A stretch of DNA of 64,000 bases from Peptoclostridium litorale DSM 5388 (GCF_900141635.1 NZ_FSRH01000008.1:62001-126000); one strand, 5' to 3'. Shown: positions 1 to 8,131, numbered from the stretch's first letter. Program-made: numbers and translations. Notes: generated from the sequence alone by a model not told the origin.

Positions 1-168
1 CAAATATTTTTCAACCTCGTTTAGATTTAAGTCTTTTATTTTAGGTTGTATTTGCTCAGCATTCTCAAAAAAATGGAATCTCTTATCATGGGGAGTTTCT
101 TCTATAAGAACTTTTAAAACTTTTCTTGTATTTCTATCAAGAGGTATAAGTGTATCTTTATAAAGCAT
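1..168 (-). CDS. hypothetical protein, partial (runs off left edge)
   Basis: The first 56 codons of a minus-strand gene are present, beginning at an ATG preceded by a good ribosome site (AAAGGAGCG) about seven bases upstream. The peptide starts MLYKDTLIPLDRNTRKVLKV and is rich in charged residues, with no membrane segment. I do not recognise a family. It is divergent from the prophage late genes that follow, so it may be a phage gene of the part lying left of the window or a cargo gene. The rest of the protein is outside the window. Confidence 0.6.
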   Translation of the reverse strand, partial: MLYKDTLIPLDRNTRKVLKVLIEETPHDKRFHFFENAEQIQPKIKDLNLNEVEKYL

Positions 169-339
169 ATTAATCACGCTCCTTTTATTAAATTAATACG
201 CTTTATAAAACTATTTCAAGCAGAATATTACAAATAATGTATAAGGAATTGAATGAGTGGAAGTAGTAGTTAATGCACAAAATTAAGCAAAGACGTAACA
301 ACACCTATGGGGCTGGAAGGGCAAAAAGGGGATGAACAA

Positions 340-582
340 ATGTCATTGCAGGAGAATAGCTACAAGAAACGGCTCGCAGCTACGAGAGCTAAAAAGCAAA
401 TCAAGCTTGATGAAGGACGAAAATACAAAATAATTGATTTATCCGGGCGAGGAAGCAAAATAAAAAAACTCAAATTCGAGTTTGCAACAAAAGACCTGCT
501 CTTCTTTAAAAACAGCTTTGGGAGAATGGAAAGTTTTATAAAAACGGATATTGGCTCGACCATACAGATTCAAAAGGCATAG
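340..582 (+). CDS. small prophage protein, function unknown
   Basis: This is an 80-residue basic protein. An in-frame ATG at 307 also exists, but the ATG at 340 has AAAGGGG eight bases upstream, so I chose it. The N-terminal third is rich in Lys and Arg and could be helical. The rest alternates hydrophobic and charged residues and ends in IQIQKA, which suggests a small beta fold. It heads a run of five closely spaced tiny genes ending near 1265. No family recognised. Confidence 0.55.
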   Translation: MSLQENSYKKRLAATRAKKQIKLDEGRKYKIIDLSGRGSKIKKLKFEFATKDLLFFKNSFGRMESFIKTDIGSTIQIQKA

Positions 583-593
583 GGGTGAAGTAT

Positions 594-752
594 ATGAAAG
601 TTAAGCTGCTGAATGAAATCAAAACATTTCTGGAGGAATGCTATGTGACGGAAGATTCGCCAGAAGGAAACAGAGAGATAGTAAATACCTTTTATGAAAG
701 ATGGAGGAATGACGAAGAGATCCAAGAGGCGATTGGAAAATTGGAGACTTAA
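594..752 (+). CDS. tiny prophage protein, function unknown
   Basis: This is a 52-residue acidic, probably helical protein beginning MKVKLLNEIKTFLEE. The ATG is preceded by AGGGGTGA and starts 12 bases after the previous stop. It contains an acidic stretch (TEDSPEGNRE) and ends GKLET. It belongs to the run of small genes that precedes the late regulator. No family recognised. Confidence 0.5.
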   Translation: MKVKLLNEIKTFLEECYVTEDSPEGNREIVNTFYERWRNDEEIQEAIGKLET

Positions 753-764
753 GAAGGTGGAAGC

Positions 765-914
765 ATGGGGATTTTATACGAAAGCATTAGCCCTAAGATT
801 GAAAAGATAGTGAGGAGATATTTTGAGGGGGAAGACCTTAAAGCTATTATAGAGGATGAAAAGGCTGAAATTGAAGCTGAAACTCTATTGAAAATTTTAA
901 AACATGAGGATTAA
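765..914 (+). CDS. tiny prophage protein, function unknown
   Basis: This is a 49-residue, strongly acidic, helix-prone protein beginning MGILYESISPKIEKIV. A ribosome site (AGAAGGTGGAAG) lies directly before the ATG, and the gene starts 12 bases after its upstream neighbour. No cysteines or membrane segment. Function unknown. Confidence 0.5.
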   Translation: MGILYESISPKIEKIVRRYFEGEDLKAIIEDEKAEIEAETLLKILKHED

Positions 915-929
915 TAAGGGGTGAGTATA

Positions 930-1082
930 GTGGAAAGGGAAGAATTCAGAATAGTAAAATCAGGAGAACATGCTGAAGTGAAAAAAGTGAGTTTTGAGGA
1001 TGGATATGAAAGAGAAATAAATCCAAGCAAGAAGGAACTGCTTGAAATAGTGCAACTGGTTTTATCGAAAGTACCAAGATAG
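930..1082 (+). CDS. tiny prophage protein, function unknown
   Basis: This is a 50-residue protein starting at GTG. I chose this GTG over the in-frame GTG at 921 because AAGGGG lies nine bases before it but abuts the earlier one. The sequence begins MEREEFRIVKSGEHAEVKKV. It is charged and soluble, part of the same small-gene run. No family recognised. Confidence 0.5.
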   Translation: MEREEFRIVKSGEHAEVKKVSFEDGYEREINPSKKELLEIVQLVLSKVPR

Positions 1083-1097
1083 GGGGGAAATACATAT

Positions 1098-1265
1098 ATG
1101 GCAAAGAAGGAAGACATCAAGGCAAAGGTTCATAAAAAGGTTGAAGATCTTATAGACATGGTGGACAAAGTAGGCAATATAGACTTTTTTGAATTTGGAG
1201 TAAGACATACAAATGGCGAATTGGTAATAAGCCTGAAAAACACGTACAAGGAAAAAATTAAATAG
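1098..1265 (+). CDS. tiny prophage protein, function unknown
   Basis: This is a 55-residue protein beginning MAKKEDIKAKVHKKVEDLID. The ATG follows an AGGGGGGAAA ribosome site. An amphipathic N-terminal helix is followed by a short beta-like segment (NGELVISLKNTYKEKIK). It is the last member of the small-gene cluster and is followed by about 90 bases without a clear feature. No family recognised. Confidence 0.5.
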   Translation: MAKKEDIKAKVHKKVEDLIDMVDKVGNIDFFEFGVRHTNGELVISLKNTYKEKIK

Positions 1266-1357
1266 TTTGTGCTGACCGAGTAACGGAGGCACTTCCAGTT
1301 ATGATGGGGCTGGGAGTGTCTTTTTTTGATAGGAAAAGCAGGTGGGGAGGAATACTT

Positions 1358-1753
1358 TTGAAAGACGTAGAAAAAACATTAAGAGAATATAGGGTAATTG
1401 AGACAAGGATTGAAATACTTCAGGAGCAGTTAAAAAATATAGATGATGTGGGGGTATCGGCTTTAGACTACACAGTTGACCGTGTTCAAACATCAAATAT
1501 GAGCAAGCCGGTTGAGGACATAGTACTGAAAAAGATTGAAATAGAAAAAGAAATATACCTGGCAAAGCATAAGCTGGATATTATAAATAAGGCTTTATCA
1601 GCGCTGGATGAAGAGGAAAGGCAAGTGATACAAATGCAAGTTATAGAGGGCAAACAATGGTATAAATTGTGTTCATGCTTGCACTTAGGAGAAACCGCTT
1701 TAAGAGAGAAAAAGAAGAGAGCTCTAGGGAAGATAAGAACAGTATTACAGTAG
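1358..1753 (+). CDS. ArpU/RinA-like phage late transcription regulator
   Basis: This 131-residue protein resembles the ArpU/RinA/Xpf group of small sigma-region-4-like regulators that switch on phage late genes. The C-terminal 55 residues (ALSALDEEERQVIQMQ... LGETALREKKKRALGKI) have the layout of a sigma-70 region 4 helix-turn-helix: an acidic 'L-x-x-EERQVI' helix, then a recognition helix with RKKRAL-like basic residues. A TTG start is chosen because GGGGAGG lies seven bases upstream. In-frame ATGs farther upstream have no ribosome site. Its position just before the packaging genes fits a late-operon activator. The family call rests on my reading of the motif, not on a search. Confidence 0.65.
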   Translation: MKDVEKTLREYRVIETRIEILQEQLKNIDDVGVSALDYTVDRVQTSNMSKPVEDIVLKKIEIEKEIYLAKHKLDIINKALSALDEEERQVIQMQVIEGKQWYKLCSCLHLGETALREKKKRALGKIRTVLQ

Positions 1754-1865
1754 TGAGGTTTTGGCGTTGAAAAGGCGAGGGGAATGAGTGTGTTGGAAGG
1801 CATTACAGATGATATTATGGAATTGTGAAAATTGAATATACTATTTCTTTCAAACAAGGTTGAGG

Positions 1866-1888
1866 GCAGTCCAAGAGGGCTGCTTTTC
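1866..1888 (+). terminator. short hairpin followed by T's
   Basis: GCAGTCC and GGGCTGC pair (one G-U) around an AAGA loop and are followed by TTTTCT. This is a weak intrinsic-terminator shape in the gap after the late regulator gene. Confidence 0.35.
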
Positions 1889-1919
1889 TGATTTGTATAA
1901 TGATTGGGCGGTGAATTTA

Positions 1920-2090
1920 ATGGATGAAGCTGCAAGTTATAAAAAAGCGAAGTTAGAGCTTATAGAGAAAAAGAAAAAAGAGTGTGAGAGGCATAAGTGC
2001 TACAGATGCAGATGGCTGTCACATTTTTATTATAAGAGCAATTATGATGCGGTTTTTGTATGTATGGTGCCAAGGTGCATAAGAAAATAA
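1920..2090 (+). CDS. small cysteine-containing prophage protein
   Basis: This is a 56-residue basic protein with four cysteines (CERHKCYRC and CMVPRC), which could bind one metal ion. The ATG is preceded by GGCGGTGA. The N-terminal half is a Lys/Glu-rich helix. Several small phage proteins of this layout exist, but I do not know a function. Confidence 0.5.
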   Translation: MDEAASYKKAKLELIEKKKKECERHKCYRCRWLSHFYYKSNYDAVFVCMVPRCIRK

Positions 2091-2185
2091 AATAAATGAT
2101 ATAGCATGTCAAAATTTGACGAAGGATTGCCCCTTTTAATCTATTGTAATTGGAGTATACTGGATATAAAAAGAGGAGGGGTATT

Positions 2186-2365
2186 ATGGCAAAATGTGTA
2201 TTGTGTAGCAATAAAAATGCATCGTATGAGTATTCAGAAGGTGGTTATGTTTGTGAACATTGTATGGGAAGTAATTTCACATGCCCTGATTGTGGAAGGG
2301 TCTTTCCAAGAGAAACAGGGGATTCTGGAACAGGATTTTGTGCTGAATGTGCCCATAACCATTAA
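2186..2365 (+). CDS. small double zinc-ribbon protein
   Basis: This 59-residue protein is made almost entirely of four CxxC knuckles (CVLC, CEHC, CPDC, CAEC), enough for two zinc sites. The ATG has AGAGGAGGGG immediately upstream. An in-frame start at 2150 lacks such a site. Zinc-ribbon proteins of this size often bind nucleic acid or act as adaptors. The specific role here is unknown. Confidence 0.6.
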   Translation: MAKCVLCSNKNASYEYSEGGYVCEHCMGSNFTCPDCGRVFPRETGDSGTGFCAECAHNH

Positions 2366-2410
2366 GTAGGGAGAGTTATAGGCTGATTAAATAGAAAAGG
2401 AGCAATGTAC

Positions 2411-2737
2411 ATGAAAACACATGATATAATTGTTAAGGTTTTAGAAAAGCTAGACAAGTCTCTTGATGAAAATGAACCCGAGTTTAGTGATATTAGACCT
2501 GATGCACTAGAAATCAGCAGTGAACGATGGGCATATATTTTGGAAATGATGCAAGATGCATGCTTAATCAAAGGAGTAGCTTTTAGTCGCGGAGGAAGAG
2601 GTAGGGCTCCACTAGCAACGCATATTGATAATATGCAGATTACGTTAATGGGAGTTAGATATATCGACGAAAATACAACAACTGCAAAGATAGTTAAAGC
2701 AGCTAAGTTGTTAAAAGATACGATACCAGGATTATAA
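2411..2737 (+). CDS. YjcQ-like phage protein
   Basis: This is a 108-residue protein with an N-terminal helical part and the signature 'SSERWAYILEMMQDACLIKGV...ITLMGVRYIDENTT', which resembles the YjcQ family found in Firmicutes prophages. That fold looks like a winged helix. The ATG at 2411 is preferred over the one at 2405 because AAAGGAG lies eight bases before it. A clear terminator follows directly. Function is unknown, and the family call is from pattern recognition. Confidence 0.6.
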   Translation: MKTHDIIVKVLEKLDKSLDENEPEFSDIRPDALEISSERWAYILEMMQDACLIKGVAFSRGGRGRAPLATHIDNMQITLMGVRYIDENTTTAKIVKAAKLLKDTIPGL

Positions 2738-2758
2738 AGAGCCTACGGGCTCTTTTTT
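2738..2758 (+). terminator. intrinsic terminator after the YjcQ-like gene
   Basis: AGAGCC and GGCTCT pair around a TACG loop and run into TTTTTT. This is a compact, convincing rho-independent terminator starting right after the stop codon. Confidence 0.8.
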
Positions 2759-2800
2759 CATACTCAAATTTAAAATATCAACAAGTAAGAAGGTGAATGT

Positions 2801-3346
2801 ATGAATTTCGTAGAGCCAATAAGAGAACGAGAATTGGTATATGACATAGGCAGCTACTTAAAAAAGAAGAGTGAAAGAGACTATATCATGTATATGTGCG
2901 GAATTTATACTGGCCTGAGAATATCCGACATACTAAAGCTGAAGGTCAGGGATGTCAGAAACAAGAAGTACATCAAGCTTCGGGAAAAGAAAACCCGGAA
3001 GGAAAGAACCATTGAAATCAATGATGAGCTGAAGAGGGCGCTGAACAATTACATTGAGGGCAAGGATCTGGACGAGTACCTGGTCAAGTCCAGGGAAAAC
3101 TACAATGCTCCAATATGCAGGAGCATGGCGTACAAGATATTGAAGGCGGCAGGTGACAGGTTCGGGCTTGAGAGCATCGGGACTCATACGCTGAGAAAGA
3201 CATTTGGATACCATTTCTACAGGCAGACAGGTGACATAGTTACGCTGCAGCAGATATTTAACCATACGCATCCGAGTGTCACATTAAAGTACATCGGAAT
3301 AAACCAGGAGAGCATAAATAAGGCTATGAAAAAGTTCAAAATATAG
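2801..3346 (+). CDS. tyrosine recombinase, catalytic domain only
   Basis: This is a 181-residue member of the phage integrase/XerC family. The catalytic set is visible: R40 (TGLRISDIL), a Lys in the beta-hairpin around 64-67, H129-x-x-R132 (THTLRKTFGYH), H155 (FNHTHPSV) and nucleophile Y164 (LKYIG). It lacks the N-terminal core-binding (SAM-like) domain that full integrases of 300 to 400 residues carry. It also sits inside the late region just before HNH and terminase genes, where similar short recombinases occur in other Firmicutes phages. It is therefore unlikely to be the integrase that inserts the prophage. A role in genome-end or concatemer handling is possible but not shown. Confidence 0.8.
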   Translation: MNFVEPIRERELVYDIGSYLKKKSERDYIMYMCGIYTGLRISDILKLKVRDVRNKKYIKLREKKTRKERTIEINDELKRALNNYIEGKDLDEYLVKSRENYNAPICRSMAYKILKAAGDRFGLESIGTHTLRKTFGYHFYRQTGDIVTLQQIFNHTHPSVTLKYIGINQESINKAMKKFKI

Positions 3347-3370
3347 CTTTATTTTTTTATTTTTTGCAAT

Positions 3371-3494
3371 AAGTTCAACACAATGCAAAAGTGTGGAACT
3401 GATATTTTCAAACATGCATAAAAGCAAGAAGCATAAACGCATGTATGGGTTCAAATGAGTTCAACACAATTGTAAGATAAGTTTAACTCGATTG
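3371..3494 (+). repeat. three direct repeats of AAGTTCAACACAATNG type
   Basis: Copies at 3371-3385 (AAGTTCAACACAATG), 3457-3472 (GAGTTCAACACAATTG) and 3479-3494 (AAGTTTAACTCGATTG) lie in the 178-base gap before the HNH gene. The first copy is followed by GTGTGGAACT, a partial inverted match. They may bind a phage regulator or a packaging protein. Confidence 0.5.
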
Positions 3495-3524
3495 ACAGAA
3501 TAAGGAAAAAGAGGAGGTGGTTTT

Positions 3525-3896
3525 GTGGCGCAAAGATCATTTAGAAATTGTAACTATCCAGGGTGCTCGAAGTTGACAAAAAATACTTATTGCGAAGAGC
3601 ATGAAGGCGAGGTGAAAAGGAAAAGAGGCGAGAGGGAATCGTCGAGCAAGAGAGGATACAACTACAAGTGGCAACAGGAGAGGGAAAAGTTTTTGAGAAA
3701 GAATCCATTGTGCACCGAGTGCATGAAAGAAAACAAAATAACTCCGGCAAAGATAGTGGACCATATTGTTCCGCACAAGGGAGATATGAAACTGTTTTGG
3801 GATAAGAGCAACTGGCAGCCACTATGCAAGAGGTGCCATGATAGGAAGACGGCAAGAGAGGATGGTGGATTTGGTAATGAAAGAAACAAAATATAG
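3525..3896 (+). CDS. HNH endonuclease of the packaging module
   Basis: This 123-residue protein has a GTG start with GAGGAGGTGG upstream. The HNH motif is D79-H80 (IVDHIVPHKGD), N96 (NWQPL) and H105 (CKRCHDRKT), with structural zinc ligands C63/C66 and C101/C104. A second possible zinc site is at the N terminus (C9, C14, C23, H26). HNH proteins encoded directly before terS in HK97-like phages cooperate with terminase in cutting DNA at the packaging site. The position here, followed by a probable cos region and terS, matches that arrangement exactly. Confidence 0.85.
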   Translation: MAQRSFRNCNYPGCSKLTKNTYCEEHEGEVKRKRGERESSSKRGYNYKWQQEREKFLRKNPLCTECMKENKITPAKIVDHIVPHKGDMKLFWDKSNWQPLCKRCHDRKTAREDGGFGNERNKI

Positions 3897-3900
3897 AGGT

Positions 3901-4000
3901 TTCTCCAGAGGGGGAGGGGGGTTCAAATCTCTACAGCGCAGGGAACGTAGACCGAGTGGGAAGTCATCTTTTCATGGTCGCAAGTTTTGAAAGGGGGGCT
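3901..4000 (+). other. probable cos (packaging end) region
   Basis: The 109-base gap between the HNH and terS genes holds a G-rich tract (AGAGGGGGAGGGGGG), then TTCAAATCTCTACAGCGC and a GTAGACCGAG block. G-rich tracts followed by TCAAATCTCT-like sequence between HNH and terS are typical of the cos region in cohesive-end Firmicutes siphophages. The exact nick positions cannot be read from sequence alone. Confidence 0.5.
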
Positions 4001-4005
4001 AAGAC

Positions 4006-4485
4006 ATGGGAAGGAGAGGTCCGGCTCCAAAGCCGACAAATCTGAATGTGCTCCAGGGGAATCCGGGCAAAAGGCAGCTGAATACAAGCGAACCAACATT
4101 CAAAAAGGCCATTGGCCTGAAGCCGCCGACATTTCTAGACAGGCTGGCGAAAAAAGAATGGAAGAGGGTCGTTCCACTTCTTGAAAAAAACGGCCTTTTG
4201 ACCGAGGCGGACACGGCGGCCCTTGCAGCATACTGTCAAAACTTTTCAAGGTGGGTGGATGCGGAGAAGCTTGTATCTGAAAAAGGGTACACTTACACGA
4301 CTGACAAGGGGAATGTAATTCAAAGGCCGGAGGTTGGGATTGCGAATACCGCAATGAAGCTTATGAAAAGTTTCGCCCAGGAGTTCGGCTTGACTCCAAG
4401 CTCCAGGACAAATCTTTCTGTAAAGGAAGCGGATGAGAGCGAAGATCCATTCGTTACTTTCATGAGGGGTGGCAAAAGTGGATAG
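4006..4485 (+). CDS. terS: terminase small subunit, P27 family
   Basis: This is a 159-residue protein beginning MGRRGPAPKPTNLNVLQGNP, the hallmark N terminus of P27-family small terminase subunits. It then has a helical DNA-recognition region and the conserved 'WxxxxPLLEKNGLLTEADxAALxxYC' and 'ExGLTPSSRTNL' segments. It recognises the packaging site and delivers DNA to the large subunit. The start has GAAAGGGGGG upstream. The stop overlaps the large-subunit gene by eight bases. Confidence 0.92.
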   Translation: MGRRGPAPKPTNLNVLQGNPGKRQLNTSEPTFKKAIGLKPPTFLDRLAKKEWKRVVPLLEKNGLLTEADTAALAAYCQNFSRWVDAEKLVSEKGYTYTTDKGNVIQRPEVGIANTAMKLMKSFAQEFGLTPSSRTNLSVKEADESEDPFVTFMRGGKSG

Positions 4486-6145
4486 AGTGACCAAGTACGC
4501 AAGGGAAGTCCTCGCCGGAAACATAGTGGCTGGATACCTTGTCATACTGGCCTGCAATAGGCACATTGAGGATTTGAAAAAGTCGAAAAAGAAATCATAC
4601 AAGTACTGCTATGACGAAGAGGCGGCGGACAGGGCCATAGATTTCTTTGGATTTTTGAACCATACAAAGGGAGAGTGGGCTGGAACTCCTGTAGAGCTGG
4701 AGCTATGGCAGTGCTTTGTCATTGGCTCCATATTCGGATGGAAGCACAAGGACACCGACCTAAGAAGATACAGGACAGCATACGAGCAGGTCGCAAGGAA
4801 AAACGGAAAGTCCACAAAACTTGCCGGAGTCGGCCTTTATGGACTTACTGGAGACGGGGAGCAGGGAGCCGAAGTATATTCGGCTGCCACAAAGCGTGAC
4901 CAGTCAAAAATCATATTCGATGAAGCCAAGAGGATGGTAAAGGCTTCGAAGCACCTGAGCAAATATATAGACACTTTCACAAACAACATGAACGTACCCG
5001 TGAACAACAGCAAATTCGAGCCCTTGTCGTCAGATGCGAATACCATGGACGGCCTCAACGTCCACTTCGGACTCATAGACGAGCTGCACGCCCATAAGAC
5101 GAGGGAAGTTTATGACGTGCTTGAGACGGCCACAGGAGCCAGAAGCCAGCCGCTCATTTATATTATCACGACAGCGGGCTTTAACAGGAATGGAATCTGC
5201 TATGAAATGTATGAGTATTCCGTGAAAATACTTGAGGGAACCGTTGAAGATGACACATTCTTTGCGTACATAGCACAGATCGACGAGGGAGACGACTGGA
5301 CAGACCCCGAATGCTGGATAAAGGCAAACCCGAATCTTGGAGTTTCATGCAATGTTGAAGATTTGCAGAGGAAATGTGAAAAGGCCAAGGAGATTCCGGC
5401 GGCGCAAAACAATTTCCTTTGCAAGCATTTGAACATATGGGTCAATTCACAAAAGCGATGGATGAACATGTTCAAGTGGGCCGAGTGCCCGCAGAAAATA
5501 GTCACAGAAAAAGAGCTTATAGAATATCCCTGCATAGTAGGTATGGACCTTTCATCCACCACGGATATAACGAGTGTCAATTTCGAGTTTGACATGGAAG
5601 ACTATTTCTATATACTGAGCCATTCATTCATGCCGGAGGAAGGCATTGAAGAAAAGGAAAGACGGGACAACGTGCCGTATACTGCTTGGGCGAGAGAGGG
5701 ATATATCACTTTAACACCTGGTCCGGTTGTGGACTACGACTGGATAGAATTGTACATCTTTGAAAAGGCGAAGGTATTTGACATCATGGAAATATGCTAT
5801 GATCCGTGGAACGCCACTCAGATAGCCAACGATTTTAAAAACGAAGGGTTCACGACGGTGGAGGTGCGCCAGGGATACAAGACTTTGAGCGAACCCATGA
5901 AAAATGTATATGACCTAGTGCTGCAGCAAAAGCTTATTCACAACGGAAACCCGCTGCTCACATGGACTATGAGCAATGTCGTGGCAACGCAGGACCCGGC
6001 GGGAAACATAAAGCCGGACAAGTCAAAGGCGCAATACAGGATAGACCCGGCAGTAGCTTTAATAACAAGTCATTCAAGGGCAATGCTAAAGCCTTACAAG
6101 GGGAGAAAGAGCGTATACGAGGAGAGAGGGCTGTTTTTTATATGA
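4478..6145 (+). CDS. terL: terminase large subunit
   Basis: This packaging motor ATPase and nuclease is of the HK97/Terminase_1 type, 555 residues from the GTG at 4478. I preferred that start because GAGGGG lies eight bases upstream and the protein then begins VDRVTKYAREVLAGN, as relatives do. The earlier in-frame GTG at 4469 is possible. Walker A is ARKNGKST near residues 106-113 and Walker B is FGLIDELHAH near 200. The RNase-H-like nuclease half starts with VGMDLSSTTDIT near 352 and includes the later acidic CYDPWN. It overlaps terS and the next gene (ATGA). Confidence 0.93.
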   Translation: MDRVTKYAREVLAGNIVAGYLVILACNRHIEDLKKSKKKSYKYCYDEEAADRAIDFFGFLNHTKGEWAGTPVELELWQCFVIGSIFGWKHKDTDLRRYRTAYEQVARKNGKSTKLAGVGLYGLTGDGEQGAEVYSAATKRDQSKIIFDEAKRMVKASKHLSKYIDTFTNNMNVPVNNSKFEPLSSDANTMDGLNVHFGLIDELHAHKTREVYDVLETATGARSQPLIYIITTAGFNRNGICYEMYEYSVKILEGTVEDDTFFAYIAQIDEGDDWTDPECWIKANPNLGVSCNVEDLQRKCEKAKEIPAAQNNFLCKHLNIWVNSQKRWMNMFKWAECPQKIVTEKELIEYPCIVGMDLSSTTDITSVNFEFDMEDYFYILSHSFMPEEGIEEKERRDNVPYTAWAREGYITLTPGPVVDYDWIELYIFEKAKVFDIMEICYDPWNATQIANDFKNEGFTTVEVRQGYKTLSEPMKNVYDLVLQQKLIHNGNPLLTWTMSNVVATQDPAGNIKPDKSKAQYRIDPAVALITSHSRAMLKPYKGRKSVYEERGLFFI

Positions 6146-6294
6146 AAAAGTACAAAGAGGATATTTGTTTTACCGCAGGCCTTGGCATTTGCACTTATGG
6201 TCTGCACTTGATATATGAACCTATTGCCTTTATGTTTCTTGGAAGCGTACTGATGGCAATAGGTTTTATTATGGCCAGAAAGGGGGTGAAATAG
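6142..6294 (+). CDS. small membrane protein between terL and portal
   Basis: This is a 50-residue protein starting at an ATG that overlaps the terL stop (ATGA), so it is translationally coupled. It has two hydrophobic segments (ICFTAGLGICTYGLHLIY and IAFMFLGSVLMAIGFIMA) and a basic tail, so it is probably a two-pass inner-membrane hairpin. Comparable small membrane genes occur at this place in other Firmicutes siphophages. Their role is not known. Confidence 0.6.
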   Translation: MKKYKEDICFTAGLGICTYGLHLIYEPIAFMFLGSVLMAIGFIMARKGVK

Positions 6295-7524
6295 TTGTTT
6301 TTAAGCGGATTGTTTGAAAAAAGGGAGTCCATTTCTAACCCTTCACAGGAATTTGTGGACTTTATGGGTGGGGGCGTTACAACTTCAGGCAAGTCGGTGT
6401 CTGAAGAAACCGCACTGACATATTCAGCGGTGTTTGCCTGTGTGAATGTGATAAGTGAAACACTGGCTTCACTGCCGCTGTTTCTGTATGGGAAGAAAAA
6501 AGGGGCGAAGGAAAAGGCTAGGGACCACCCGCTGTATGAGCTCCTGCACGACATGCCCAACGAGGAAATGACTTCAATGACATTTAGGCAGACTCTTCAG
6601 GTCCACTTGCTCCTGCGGGGTAACTGCTATGCGGAAATAGAATGGGGGCCGAATGGTTTTCCAAGGGCGCTGTGGCCACTCAATGCGGCATCAACATGGC
6701 CAGAAAGAGACAAGAAAACGAAAAAGATTGTATATAAGACAATAATAGACGGCCAGGGGTACACACTGCCTGCAGAAAGAGTGCTGCATATACCGGGGCT
6801 GTCACTCAATGGAAGGCACGGGCTTTCACCCATAGGCCTCATGAGGGAGACGATAGGGCTTGGAATGGCAGCTGAAGAATACGGGGCAAGGTTCTTCAGC
6901 AACGGGGCAAAACCTGGGGGAGTGCTGGAGCATCCGGGGAATCTTTCGGACCCGGCGAAAAAGTCACTGGTCAAATCATGGAATGACATGCACAGAGGGC
7001 TTGAAAACCAGCACAGGATTGCGGTTTTAGAAGAGGGACTGACATACAAGCAGGTGGGGATACCGCCTGAGGATGCGCAGTTTCTTGAGACAAGAAAGTT
7101 CCAGGTAAGCGAAGTGGCCAGGATATACAGGGTGCCGCCTCACATGATAGCCGACCTTGAAAAGGCCACATTTAGCAACATAGAGCACCAGGGAATTGAG
7201 TTTGTGAGCCACACAATGAGGCCGTGGCTTGTGAGATGGGAGCAGGCATTAAGGTGGAAGCTTATGACTTCGAACGAAAGAAAGAACTACAACGCTGAAT
7301 TCAACGTTGAGGGGCTTCTTCGTGGAGATACAAAGTCCAGGTATGATGCCTACCATATGGCTCTTAATGACGGCTGGATGAGCGGAAACGAAGTCAGAAA
7401 GCTTGAAAACCTTGAAGAAAAACCGGAGCTCAACGAGCACTTGATTAATGGAAACTTTACTCTTGTGAAAGCTGTTTTGAATGCGATTGAAAATATCAAA
7501 AAAGGGGGTGAGGGGCTTGAATGA
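6295..7524 (+). CDS. portal protein, HK97 family
   Basis: This 409-residue protein forms the dodecameric DNA-entry ring of the capsid. The HK97-type portal signature is clear: 'TYSAVFACVNVISETLASLPLFLY' near residues 41-64, 'HPLYELLHDMPNEEMT', 'LLLRGNCYAEIEWG' and 'RIYRVPPHMIADLEKATFSNIEHQGIEFV' in the C-terminal half. The start is TTG with GGGGGTGAAA upstream. The gene ends inside the start of the protease gene. Confidence 0.92.
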   Translation: MFLSGLFEKRESISNPSQEFVDFMGGGVTTSGKSVSEETALTYSAVFACVNVISETLASLPLFLYGKKKGAKEKARDHPLYELLHDMPNEEMTSMTFRQTLQVHLLLRGNCYAEIEWGPNGFPRALWPLNAASTWPERDKKTKKIVYKTIIDGQGYTLPAERVLHIPGLSLNGRHGLSPIGLMRETIGLGMAAEEYGARFFSNGAKPGGVLEHPGNLSDPAKKSLVKSWNDMHRGLENQHRIAVLEEGLTYKQVGIPPEDAQFLETRKFQVSEVARIYRVPPHMIADLEKATFSNIEHQGIEFVSHTMRPWLVRWEQALRWKLMTSNERKNYNAEFNVEGLLRGDTKSRYDAYHMALNDGWMSGNEVRKLENLEEKPELNEHLINGNFTLVKAVLNAIENIKKGGEGLE

Positions 7525-8131
7525 CAAGGAGAAGAGAGGCAACCACATTAGTGCCGAGGTGAGGGCCCAGGAAGGGGAAGACGGCAAGCGAAAAATCGTA
7601 GGTTATGCCGTGAAGTGGAACGAGCTTTCAAATCCCATATTTGGCCTGTTCAGAGAGCAGTTTGAAAGGGGGGCTTTTCAAAAGTGGCTTTCAGATCCAA
7701 ACAACAAGGTCATAGCTTCATGGCAGCACAGACTCCATGAAGTTCTTGGGAGAAGGCCCAAGACACTTGAAGTTTATGAGGACGACATCGGGCTAAGGTA
7801 TGAAATAGACCCGCCAAGCTGGGCTGACAAGTATGTTGAGACGATAGAGCGTGGGGACGTTGACGGAAGCTCCTTTATTTTCATTCCTACAGTTGAGGAA
7901 TGGGACGAGACGCAGGACATGGCCATAAGGACCATTAAAGAGGCACAGCTTCATGAAGTCAGCCCGGTCACATACCCGGCATATTCGCAAAGCACTTCGG
8001 ATGTAAGGGGGGCAGATGGAGAGTTTAGGTCTGCAGACAAGGTATTTGAGAAGTTCAAAAATTCAAAAGAGGACTATAGTGCAGACCTTGCGATGAAGAA
8101 AAAGAAACTGGAATTGCTTGAAAAAATATAA
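7517..8131 (+). CDS. prohead maturation protease, HK97 (U35) family
   Basis: This is a 204-residue serine protease that trims the capsid scaffold domain. A TTG start is chosen because AGGGGGTGAGGGG precedes it. It overlaps the portal stop. Family features are 'IVGYAVKWNELS', the catalytic His in 'IASWQHRLHEVLGR', 'DDIGLRYEIDPP', and the catalytic Ser in 'GDVDGSSFIFIP', followed by 'LHEVSPVTYPAY'. Its place between portal and capsid genes is the usual one. Confidence 0.92.
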   Translation: MNDKEKRGNHISAEVRAQEGEDGKRKIVGYAVKWNELSNPIFGLFREQFERGAFQKWLSDPNNKVIASWQHRLHEVLGRRPKTLEVYEDDIGLRYEIDPPSWADKYVETIERGDVDGSSFIFIPTVEEWDETQDMAIRTIKEAQLHEVSPVTYPAYSQSTSDVRGADGEFRSADKVFEKFKNSKEDYSADLAMKKKKLELLEKI

